Shown here piece by piece: positions 1-4,968 of a stretch of DNA of 64,000 nucleotides. The stretch comes from Flavobacteriaceae bacterium. GTDB lineage: Bacteria; Bacteroidota; Bacteroidia; Flavobacteriales; Flavobacteriaceae. A program made the translations under genes and the position numbers. The notes below the pieces were generated by a model. The model made no database searches. It saw only the letters and a program-made list of their open reading frames with translations, and was not told where the DNA came from. Positions within the stretch are counted from its first letter, which is position 1, and each line of letters opens with the position of its first letter. The stretch covers positions 1-64,000 of the forward strand of contig JABHSQ010000026.1 in the NCBI GenBank assembly GCA_018669795.1. Direction: 5' to 3'.

Positions 1-107
1 AAATGATGGGTCATAAAGACAAACATCGATTCACAACATATCATTACATCGGTAGTTTGGATAAAAAGATATTATTCGAAACGAATGGTTGTTTAAAAGC
101 GTTTTAA
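1..107 (+). CDS. Tyrosine recombinase/integrase, C-terminal end only (partial)
   Basis: The window opens inside an open frame that ends with TAA at 105-107. The visible 34 residues start with MMGHKDKH and continue through a TTYHY segment, which resembles box III of tyrosine recombinases (Gly-His, then a catalytic Tyr shortly after) followed by a short tail. The gene runs rightward and stops 114 nt before a tRNA 3' fragment, the usual place for an integrase beside its attachment site, so the parent element should lie left of the window. The family call rests on a short stretch and on context. It could be another protein with a chance GH motif. Confidence 0.55.
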   Translation, partial: MMGHKDKHRFTTYHYIGSLDKKILFETNGCLKAF

Positions 108-140
108 TCTTGAAATGTTTGCAAGAATGTTTGCAAGAAT
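108..140 (+). repeat. Short tandem repeat TGTTTGCAAGAA (two copies)
   Basis: Directly after the integrase stop, TGTTTGCAAGAA occurs twice in a row at about 116-139. Short direct repeats near an attachment core can be arm-type integrase or excisionase sites. That role is inference from position only. Confidence 0.4.
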
Positions 141-220
141 TGATTCCTACAAAGATTTTATTTTAAAAAACTCATTGTTTATAGGGGTTTTGGGAGACAC
201 TTAAAGAATTTAGTTCAGTA

Positions 221-262
221 CTCATAATCAGGGGGTCCATGGTTCGAGCCCATGTGGGACCA
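221..262 (+). other. tRNA 3' fragment (CAT anticodon), probable attachment site
   Basis: The sequence from 221 reads as the second half of a tRNA gene: anticodon loop CTCATAA (221-227), 3' anticodon stem TCAGG, variable loop GGGTC, a perfect T arm (CATGG, loop TTCGAGC, CCATG), acceptor strand TGGGACC and discriminator A at 262, with no encoded CCA. The 5' half is absent: bases before 221 (CAGTA) do not pair with TCAGG and there is no GGTCCCA acceptor strand nearby. Integrases of tRNA-targeting elements leave exactly such a 3' duplicate. An intact tRNA-Met-type gene would be expected at the other end of the element, left of the window. Confidence 0.75.
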
Positions 263-267
263 CTTTA

Positions 268-304
268 TAAACCTCGATGGCTATTAGCTTACCGAGGTTT
301 TTGC
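268..304 (+). terminator. Hairpin terminator after the tRNA fragment
   Basis: AACCTCG (270-276) pairs with CGAGGTT (293-299), followed by T's. It was probably the terminator of the original tRNA gene, carried along or kept at the insertion site. Confidence 0.5.
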
Positions 305-650
305 TTTAAGTAGTTATACTATCCAAATATACTAAAAAAGTGGTTAACTGCCACTTTACTGCCACTTATATGACAGTAAAAAGCCAAAAAATCTCCCAGA
401 AAGTTTTATAAATCTCAGTTCTATTCTTAAACAAATCACTTTCTTTTTAGAGGGTAGTCTTCGTGGAATAGGGTATAGCCCATAACCTTAGTACATTTAA
501 CTATTTAAAATAATTTACATTATGCCTTTATACAACTTAAAAAGGATTTAATATACTGTAAATAAGTTAGTTGCGGTATATGTTATGACTATGTTTTGTT
601 TAGGGTTATAAAATTTCTCACTTTTACATTTAGGACATTATAAAGTTTTT
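305..650. other. Intergenic region without recognisable gene
   Basis: No open frame of note on either strand. There is a short inverted repeat AGTGG/CCACT near 340-360, and a minus-strand TATATTTG box (reverse complement at 324-331) that could start a leftward transcript toward the attachment site. The 12-mer TTTAGGACATTA occurs at 629-640 and again at 685-696, where it forms part of the first operator palindrome. Confidence 0.4.
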
Positions 651-684
651 AAGCCACTCTATTAATTTAGGGTGGTTTTTTTTA
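651..684 (+). terminator. Repeat-family terminator, copy 1
   Basis: AAGCCACTCTA, loop TTAATT, TAGGGTGG, then a T-run: an 8-bp stem CCACTCTA/TAGGGTGG with one G-T pair. This is the first of five near-identical copies, all in + orientation, between here and 4946. No intact gene lies just upstream, so this copy may be left from a lost gene. Confidence 0.7.
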
Positions 685-689
685 TTTAG

Positions 690-702
690 GACATTAGATG
701 TC
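690..702. promoter_or_regulatory. Operator-like palindrome A, GACAT-TAG-ATGTC
   Basis: A perfect 5-bp inverted repeat with a 3-nt spacer. It begins 37 nt before a TAnnTTTG box (727) and 75 nt before the ATG of the 42-aa microprotein. The same palindrome and the same 37-nt offset recur at 2034 and 2420. Its place just upstream of the -33 region suits an activator site. A regulator encoded at 1112-1984 is the obvious candidate, by proximity only. Confidence 0.65.
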
Positions 703-726
703 ATGTTCTAAAGTACTTTACCGATT

Positions 727-734
727 TACATTTG
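727..734 (+). promoter_or_regulatory. -7 box TACATTTG of the 42-aa microprotein gene
   Basis: A full match to the Bacteroidota -7 consensus TAnnTTTG, 30 nt before the ATG at 765, with operator palindrome A upstream. No good TTG -33 element stands at the usual distance, which fits a promoter that depends on an activator. Confidence 0.6.
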
Positions 735-764
735 TAGTATGATTAACAACATAAAACAAACAAA

Positions 765-893
765 ATGAAAAATTTAATTAAAAACATCGGAAGAATTAAT
801 TTATTGGGATTCATAGTCGTAACATCTTTTATCTTACCATTATTAATTTCGTTAACTGTGAAGGTATTGAACACTCAAAACATTATTTGGTAA
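765..893 (+). CDS. Membrane microprotein, 42 aa, paralogue of 2499-2636
   Basis: Starts MKNLIKNIGR and ends with NTQNIIW. The N-terminus is basic, followed by a single hydrophobic segment (about residues 13-33), so it should sit in the inner membrane with the N-terminus inside. The C-terminal half (LPLLISL, then NTQNII plus an aromatic residue) matches the 45-aa protein at 2499 (IPLIISL, NTRNII plus an aromatic residue). Both genes also share the same upstream operator and promoter geometry. This conservation between copies is the evidence that so short a frame is real. Function unknown; a small membrane toxin, a stress peptide or a regulator of a membrane protein are possible but unsupported. 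Confidence 0.6.
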   Translation: MKNLIKNIGRINLLGFIVVTSFILPLLISLTVKVLNTQNIIW

Positions 894-1111
894 TGGAATA
901 CAATGGCAAACTAAATAAAATAATTGATTTTTTCTGGCTAACAAACAACATGTATTTAAAAAATATACTGAGTACCATAAATACCATAAATAAATAATTA
1001 CTTAGGTATGTATACTTGTTTTGGGTCTATTCTTAATAAGCTTTTAGTTGATACTTATTACATAAAAACACACCATAATACTTCGGTGATTCTGACTGAT
1101 TCTGAATTTAA
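894..1111. other. Intergenic region, convergent ends
   Basis: AT-rich spacer between the microprotein gene (+) and the regulator gene (-). The segment AGTACCATAAATACCATAAAT holds a short tandem repeat (ATACCATAA, about 970-990). No gene seen. Confidence 0.4.
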
Positions 1112-1984
1112 TTAATTGTTGAAAAACTTTTCAAAATGCCCCTCATACAGTCTTAAGAGTGCATTGCTTTTTAACTCTTTTTGTTTGGTTTTATTTTCCA
1201 AAACAATCGATATCCCAAGTTGCTCATTAAGTTCATAAGTATCATTTCTTGAGGCATAGCTGGCATATAAATATTTTTTATTTTCAAGTTTGCTGAAAAA
1301 TTTCATGACTCCTCCTGCAATATAATAAAGGTTTTCGTTACAATCTGCGCTTATATCATAATCATAAAAAATAGGATTTGCTTCTTTCTTATAATCTATT
1401 AAATCCAATACAGACAAGTCTTCCTCCTTTATAGATTTATTTTTAACCTTATTATAACTGATTTGGCTTATCGGTAGAAATACACTGTGTCCCGCATAAT
1501 AGCCAGAATTATCAAAGAGTATTGAATTTAATTCTGGAAGTAAGGCTACTGCTTTTAAAATTAATTCTTTTCGTATGGGTTTCGATATGTGTTTTTGAAC
1601 TAAGGAGCATCGTATAATATCATCTATATCTGAATTGTGTGAAATGGTTCTTAATCTTTCTGTTGTGTTATTCATTTTAGATTTTATCCAATTTGGATTG
1701 GGTAATTCCTTAGCAATCGCAGACAAGGAATACTTTCTTGTATTAAAATCGTAAAAAGTAGGAATGGATACGGGTGCGTTTAAATTTCGTATTACTTGAT
1801 AAGGAATAAAAGTGATATCTACCATTTCCTCTTCCTTATCTGCTTTTAATAAGGTGATGTTTTTTTCCCACCGCTGTATGGTGCGAACATCTAGATCAAA
1901 TTTTGAGGCAAGTTCAATCTGTGAGATATTATTTAGAGTTCTATAATCGATTAATAATTCTCCAATTGATGAATATTTCTTCAT
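1112..1984 (-). CDS. XRE-family transcriptional regulator with C-terminal domain of unknown function, 290 aa
   Basis: Residues 7-45 form a helix-turn-helix of the XRE/Cro type; the recognition helix is around DVRTIQRWEKN (32-42), reading 'rule-then-RW-E' as in many HTH_3 proteins. The remaining 240 residues are one larger domain, with conserved-looking patches FYDFNTRKYS and GYYAGH. Similar two-part regulators are common in Flavobacteriaceae, and a GNAT-like fold for the C-terminus is possible but not shown here. The gene is divergent from the 77-aa gene at 2087; a perfect GACAT-CGC-ATGTC palindrome lies in the 102-nt gap, so self-regulation and control of the neighbouring genes are likely inferences. 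Confidence 0.8.
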   Translation of the reverse strand: MKKYSSIGELLIDYRTLNNISQIELASKFDLDVRTIQRWEKNITLLKADKEEEMVDITFIPYQVIRNLNAPVSIPTFYDFNTRKYSLSAIAKELPNPNWIKSKMNNTTERLRTISHNSDIDDIIRCSLVQKHISKPIRKELILKAVALLPELNSILFDNSGYYAGHSVFLPISQISYNKVKNKSIKEEDLSVLDLIDYKKEANPIFYDYDISADCNENLYYIAGGVMKFFSKLENKKYLYASYASRNDTYELNEQLGISIVLENKTKQKELKSNALLRLYEGHFEKFFNN

Positions 1985-2001
1985 AAGCTAAAGTTTCTGT
2001 A

Positions 2002-2009
2002 GGTGAAGT
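2002..2009 (-). promoter_or_regulatory. Candidate -7 box of the regulator gene
   Basis: On the minus strand TAATTTTA (5 of 6 consensus positions) starts 18 nt after the end of palindrome B. At this spacing, seven nt shorter than on the + side, the palindrome would cover the -33 region, which would suit autorepression. The box position is approximate. Inference. Confidence 0.35.
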
Positions 2010-2033
2010 AAAATTAGCAATATTAATTCATAT

Positions 2034-2046
2034 GACATCGCATGTC
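2034..2046. promoter_or_regulatory. Operator-like palindrome B, GACAT-CGC-ATGTC
   Basis: A perfect inverted repeat with a 3-nt spacer, midway between the regulator start (1984, minus) and the 77-aa gene (2087, plus). The box TACTTTTA (2071-2078), one base from TAnnTTTG, begins 37 nt after its first base, exactly as at sites A and C. Confidence 0.65.
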
Positions 2047-2070
2047 GTAAAATATAAACATTTCTTAAAA

Positions 2071-2078
2071 TACTTTTA
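2071..2078 (+). promoter_or_regulatory. -7-like box TACTTTTA of the 77-aa gene
   Basis: It matches TAnnTTTG except for the last base and lies at the same 37-nt offset from palindrome B as the two microprotein promoters do from theirs. It ends only 8 nt before the ATG at 2087, so either the message is leaderless or the real start is the ATG at 2126. Confidence 0.5.
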
Positions 2079-2086
2079 TAAAAAAA

Positions 2087-2320
2087 ATGATTGAATTAAA
2101 GTTAACCCTTATTGAGAAAATCGCCATGACTGATCCTAAAAAAAATCACCTAAAATTAAAAGCAATTAAGAATGCCAAGAGATTATTTGCCCAAATAGAT
2201 TTTAATGCTGAGTTATTACCCATAGAAAGTGCTTTTAAACTTAAAGAACTATTAATCTTTCTAAAAGGAACTCAATTAACGAATGAGGAATCAAAATTAG
2301 TTGAAGAATTGGTAGCTTAA
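2087..2320 (+). CDS. Small hypothetical protein, 77 aa
   Basis: Charged and helical, with no signal peptide or membrane segment. Not recognised as a family member. The pattern LKELLIFLKGTQLTNEESKLV near the C-terminus suggests a helix-rich small regulatory protein, which is inference only. Start at 2087 is the longest frame; the in-frame ATG at 2126 (giving MTDPKKNH, 64 aa) would leave a normal leader after the box at 2071. The gene is divergent from the XRE regulator, shares palindrome B with it, and is followed by copy 2 of the repeated terminator. Confidence 0.6.
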   Translation: MIELKLTLIEKIAMTDPKKNHLKLKAIKNAKRLFAQIDFNAELLPIESAFKLKELLIFLKGTQLTNEESKLVEELVA

Positions 2321-2352
2321 TATAGTTTCAACTTGATAAACCTAATAAATCA

Positions 2353-2381
2353 AAGCCACTCTATTAATTTAGGGTGGTTTT
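2353..2381 (+). terminator. Repeat-family terminator, copy 2
   Basis: Same stem and loop as copy 1 (CCACTCTA, TTAATT, TAGGGTGG, T's), 32 nt after the stop of the 77-aa gene, so it is well placed to end that transcript. Confidence 0.75.
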
Positions 2382-2419
2382 ACTGGGAGAGTAACTAAGT
2401 ATAAAATGAATATAATACC

Positions 2420-2432
2420 GACATCAGTTGTC
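2420..2432. promoter_or_regulatory. Operator-like palindrome C, GACAT-CAG-TTGTC
   Basis: One mismatch from the GACAT-N3-ATGTC palindrome. Its first base is 37 nt before the -7 box at 2457, and the flanking TTTTCTAA resembles the GTTCTAA after site A, so the whole promoter region appears duplicated together with the microprotein gene. Confidence 0.6.
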
Positions 2433-2456
2433 GTTTTCTAAGGAAGCAATACGCAT

Positions 2457-2464
2457 TAATTTTG
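2457..2464 (+). promoter_or_regulatory. -7 box TAATTTTG of the 45-aa microprotein gene
   Basis: A perfect TAnnTTTG, 34 nt before the ATG at 2499 and 37 nt from palindrome C. Confidence 0.6.
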
Positions 2465-2498
2465 CTGCATAATTAAAAATCAAATAATAGAGTAAGGT

Positions 2499-2636
2499 AT
2501 GAAGACATTAAAGAGATTACACAGAGAAACCAGCGTACGCGTTAAAATAGCTTTGCCAATAGTAATATTTATTATAATACCTTTAATAATAAGTCTATCA
2601 ATCATAGTAGCCAACACTAGAAATATTATATTCTAA
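2499..2636 (+). CDS. Membrane microprotein, 45 aa, paralogue of 765-893
   Basis: Starts MKTLKRLHRETS and ends NTRNIIF. It has a strongly basic N-terminus (K, R and H within 15 residues), one hydrophobic span (about residues 17-38) and the same C-terminal pattern (NT, Q/R, NII, aromatic) as the 42-aa copy. N-terminal halves have diverged while the membrane span and tail are kept, which suggests selection on the C-terminal half. Followed 24 nt later by its own hairpin terminator. Function unknown. Confidence 0.6.
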   Translation: MKTLKRLHRETSVRVKIALPIVIFIIIPLIISLSIIVANTRNIIF

Positions 2637-2659
2637 TTTTCTCAGTTAGTTTTGTTTTG

Positions 2660-2693
2660 AAAACCTCTTGCGTTAATTCGTAAGGGGTTTTTT
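2660..2693 (+). terminator. Terminator of the 45-aa microprotein gene
   Basis: AACCTCTTGCG pairs with CGTAAGGGGTT (11 bp including G-T pairs) around loop TTAATT, then TTTTT. Loop and tail resemble the five-copy family, but the stem differs. Confidence 0.7.
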
Positions 2694-2712
2694 ATGCCTC
2701 ATTTTAATTAAC

Positions 2713-2720
2713 TACTTTTG
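2713..2720 (+). promoter_or_regulatory. -7 box TACTTTTG before the lipoprotein relic
   Basis: A perfect consensus box, 17 nt before the ACG that stands where a start codon is expected. The same box and leader precede the intact lipoprotein gene at 3603, so this is a duplicated promoter. Confidence 0.5.
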
Positions 2721-2737
2721 TTTTAAAATCAAACACA

Positions 2738-2878
2738 ACGAAAAAACTTACATATTTAGTATTAACAGTATTAAGGGTAATACTATTAGTAGCATTAACC
2801 TATATAGTCGTTGCTTGTTGTAGTGAGGAGGGAAATGATTCAAATGCTTGTAACGGAGATAACCCTGTTTTTTTTTAA
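2738..2878 (+). pseudogene. Degenerate small lipoprotein gene (start codon ACG)
   Basis: The leader CAACACAATGAAAAAACTTA of the gene at 3603 recurs here as an almost identical stretch with ACG instead of ATG. From that ACG the frame gives a lipoprotein signal (basic KK, a long hydrophobic core, ending VVACCSEEGNDSN) and then only about 15 more residues before TAA in a T-run. It looks like a truncated paralogue that lost its start. If ACG or ATA serves as start, it could still make a 46-aa lipoprotein. A 63-aa + frame at 2811-3002 overlaps it in another frame and is probably spurious. Confidence 0.5.
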
Positions 2879-2890
2879 TTGTATAATTAC

Positions 2891-2922
2891 AAGCCATTCT
2901 ATTAGTATAGGGTGGTTTTTTT
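2891..2922 (+). terminator. Repeat-family terminator, copy 3
   Basis: CCATTCTA, loop TTAGTA, TAGGGTGG, T-run, 12 nt after the stop of the lipoprotein relic. The similarity to copy 4 extends about 45 nt further downstream (GTGG-TAGTC-TTTACATA-TGGTATT), so the duplicated unit is longer than the hairpin. Confidence 0.7.
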
Positions 2923-2967
2923 ATGCCTCCGATTTAGTGGTTAGTCATTTACATATTGGTATTTTTT

Positions 2968-3171
2968 TTAATCGTATTCTATACAAATGTATTTACCGAT
3001 AAAAGCCTCATTAAATGTTAATAAATCAACATCGTGCCTTGTGCCATCTATTCTTACCCAATAACTAAATTCGGCATTAGAACCTAAATTAGTTATATTT
3101 CCACATTGACTTTCACGTGATGAGCATCCTATTATTATTAGTGCAATTAGTGTAAGTACTATATTTCTCAT
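2968..3171 (-). CDS. Small lipoprotein, 67 aa
   Basis: Begins MRNIVLTLIALIIIGCSS: a short lipoprotein signal with Cys16 as the likely lipidated residue. The mature part is about 50 residues, with one further Cys pair (C23, C63) and no known domain. Its orientation is opposite to the other lipoprotein genes around it. Start is the only reasonable ATG. Function unknown; gene call rests on the clean signal sequence. Confidence 0.55.
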   Translation of the reverse strand: MRNIVLTLIALIIIGCSSRESQCGNITNLGSNAEFSYWVRIDGTRHDVDLLTFNEAFIGKYICIEYD

Positions 3172-3256
3172 AATTAACGCAATTTAGCCTTAATATTTAT
3201 ATTAGAAATAATAAACCCCTACATAAATGCAAGGGCTATCTTATTTTATATAATAA

Positions 3257-3529
3257 TTAATCAGCAGCATTAAACGTATCTCTTAAATTCTAATCACCTA
3301 TGTTTGAAGATGTATTATCGTATGTTTTTATAACACCCGTTTCAGTATTTAGAACAACCAAAACCTCTGTTCTGCTATTTGCGGTATTTACATAACCAAA
3401 TGAAGAAATTTGATATTTTCCAATTGAATTTTGAATAGGTGGGTTGTTCTCATTTGCTAAAAAGACAAAAGAAAGTAATCCTAAAGTAGCAAATGCATTA
3501 ATTAAGAATTTTGGATACCTTATTTTTAT
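3257..3529 (-). pseudogene. Relic of a small secreted protein gene
   Basis: Reading leftward from an ATA at 3527-3529, the frame gives a signal-like stretch (NAFATLGLLSFVFLANE) and then GKYQISSFGYVNTANSRTE and a tail typical of small exported proteins. A TAG at 3290-3292 interrupts it, after which the same frame continues NLRDTFNAAD to TAA at 3257. There is no ATG, GTG or TTG in a sensible start position. A missing start plus an internal amber codon indicate a decayed gene. Family not recognised. Confidence 0.5.
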
Positions 3530-3572
3530 AAGTTTTAAGATTAAGGTGTTAAGGTAATAATTTATATTTTAC

Positions 3573-3580
3573 TACTTTTG
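3573..3580 (+). promoter_or_regulatory. -7 box TACTTTTG of the BspA-like lipoprotein gene
   Basis: Perfect TAnnTTTG, 22 nt before the ATG at 3603. Surrounding bases match those around 2713, evidence of promoter duplication. Confidence 0.55.
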
Positions 3581-3602
3581 GTTTAACCTAATAATCAACA
3601 CA

Positions 3603-4631
3603 ATGAAAAAACTTATCTATTTATTTTTAAGCTTATTAATTTTTGCTTGTAGTAGTGATGATAGTGATGACAACTCAAATAATAATACAACTACTCCTAT
3701 AATTACAATATTAGGGCAAGCTAATGTTACTTTTTTTCAAGGCACACCTTATACAGATGCTGGTGCAACTGCTACAGATGATATAGATGGAAACTTAACT
3801 TCAAGTATTGTTACCTCTGGAACTGTAAACGTAAATTCAATAGGTACTTATACTATTACTTATAGTGTTTCAAATTCAGCTGGAAATACAGGTGCAGCAT
3901 CAAGGAAAGTTAATATTATTGAAGATTATGAAAATCCTGTTTATTTAGACGACAATGGTATTACTATTAAAGCGAAAGAATGGTCAGAAGTTGGAGCTGT
4001 AGGCGAAATAAATGGTATAACCTATACTATTGTAGATAAATTAATGTTATTGGGATTTATCGAAAATGAATCTGATGTCACCAAATTAGTTACCACAAAA
4101 ATTACGAATATGAATTTGTTATTTTATGAAGCCACTACCTTTAATCAAGCTATTGAGAGCTGGGATGTGAGCAATGTAACTGGTATGTACTGTATGTTTT
4201 GGGCAGCATCTTTATTTAATAAAGACATTGGGATTTGGGATGTAAGTAATGTAAATAATATGAATAATATGTTTACGCAAGCCAATGCTTTTAATCAAGA
4301 TATTGGAAATTGGAATGTGAGTAATGTTACTTCAATGAGAGGTCTATTTGTAAATGCTAGCAATTTTAATCAAGCCCTTGAAAATTGGGATGTGAGTAAT
4401 GTAACTAATATGAATTGGATGTTTTATAAGGCTGCTAGTTTTAACCAATCTCTTGAAGGTTGGGAATTGAGCTTTGTAGAAGAAATGTATGGAATGTTTA
4501 GTGATGCCAACGCCTATAATCAAGATCTAAGTAGTTGGGATATAGAAAACGTGTCACTTTGTGGTGATTTTAATAAAAATACTCCACAATGGACATTACC
4601 AAAACCTAACTTTACCAACTGCAATCCTTAA
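3603..4631 (+). CDS. Surface lipoprotein with DUF5011-like and BspA/DUF285 repeats, 342 aa
   Basis: Begins MKKLIYLFLSLLIFACSSDD, a lipoprotein signal with Cys16 lipidated and an acidic SDDSDD stretch after it, typical of Bacteroidota surface lipoproteins. Residues about 33-107 form an Ig-like DUF5011-type domain (FQGTPYTDAGATATDDIDGN, then GTYTITYSVSNSAGN). Residues about 160-325 hold five to six 25-residue units of the DUF285/BspA kind (W-DVSNV-M-MF-A-FNQ-I). Such repeats occur in surface proteins involved in adhesion or protein contact. The last unit ends irregularly with a Cys pair. No type IX sorting tail. It lies in the accessory region beside decayed paralogues and is closed by terminator copy 4. 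Confidence 0.85.
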   Translation: MKKLIYLFLSLLIFACSSDDSDDNSNNNTTTPIITILGQANVTFFQGTPYTDAGATATDDIDGNLTSSIVTSGTVNVNSIGTYTITYSVSNSAGNTGAASRKVNIIEDYENPVYLDDNGITIKAKEWSEVGAVGEINGITYTIVDKLMLLGFIENESDVTKLVTTKITNMNLLFYEATTFNQAIESWDVSNVTGMYCMFWAASLFNKDIGIWDVSNVNNMNNMFTQANAFNQDIGNWNVSNVTSMRGLFVNASNFNQALENWDVSNVTNMNWMFYKAASFNQSLEGWELSFVEEMYGMFSDANAYNQDLSSWDIENVSLCGDFNKNTPQWTLPKPNFTNCNP

Positions 4632-4646
4632 CCATTTATAGATTAT

Positions 4647-4680
4647 AAAACCATTCTATTAATTTAGGGTGGCTTTTTTA
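4647..4680 (+). terminator. Repeat-family terminator, copy 4
   Basis: CCATTCTA, TTAATT, TAGGGTGG, C, T-run, 15 nt after the lipoprotein stop. It shares the preceding GATTATAA with copy 5. Confidence 0.75.
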
Positions 4681-4719
4681 TTCATTCGGCTGCGTGGATA
4701 GTCTTTTACATAATGGTAT

Positions 4720-4914
4720 TTATATTTTAGGCATATCCTCCTCTTTCAATTCAGCAATTTCTAAACCTCTTAAATAGGTTAACCTTAAATTTATAGAGGA
4801 ATGTCCCATAGCTTTCTATAGCTTGATTATGATCCAGTTCTTTTGAATATTTCTATTGCACCAGAGTGTCTAATTGAGTAAAGTGTTTGGCTTTATTCAA
4901 GATCCATTTAAGAT
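4720..4914 (-). pseudogene. Tyrosine recombinase remnant, frameshifted
   Basis: On the minus strand one frame gives TLYSIRHSGAIEIFKRTG (box II with the catalytic Arg-His) and another gives KAMGHSSINLRLTYLRGLEI followed by AELKEEDMPKI and TAA (box III Gly-His, nucleophile Tyr). These segments match consecutive parts of the C-terminal domain of the phage-integrase type common in Flavobacteriaceae. At least one frameshift separates them, another lies upstream near 4885, and the N-terminal two thirds are missing. It marks the right border of the accessory region as an old element end. Confidence 0.75.
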
Positions 4915-4917
4915 TAT

Positions 4918-4946
4918 AAGCCATTCTATTAATTTAGGGTGTTTTT
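4918..4946 (+). terminator. Repeat-family terminator, copy 5
   Basis: CCATTCTA, TTAATT, TAGGGTG, T-run. It ends 22 nt before the convergent end of the permease gene and has no + strand gene directly upstream; the integrase remnant lies between copies 4 and 5. Confidence 0.6.
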
Positions 4947-4968
4947 CTAAAAAGTATAATAAGGTTAT

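Noticed and set aside
765-2320. Classic toxin-antitoxin module (XRE regulator plus small proteins)
   Set aside because: The regulator is 290 aa with a large extra domain, the small genes are dispersed with separate promoters and terminators, and no known toxin fold is visible. A toxin role for the microproteins stays possible but unsupported.
2811-3002. 63-aa plus-strand frame (MLVVVRREM...)
   Set aside because: It overlaps the lipoprotein relic in another frame and runs through terminator copy 3, without a promoter of its own.
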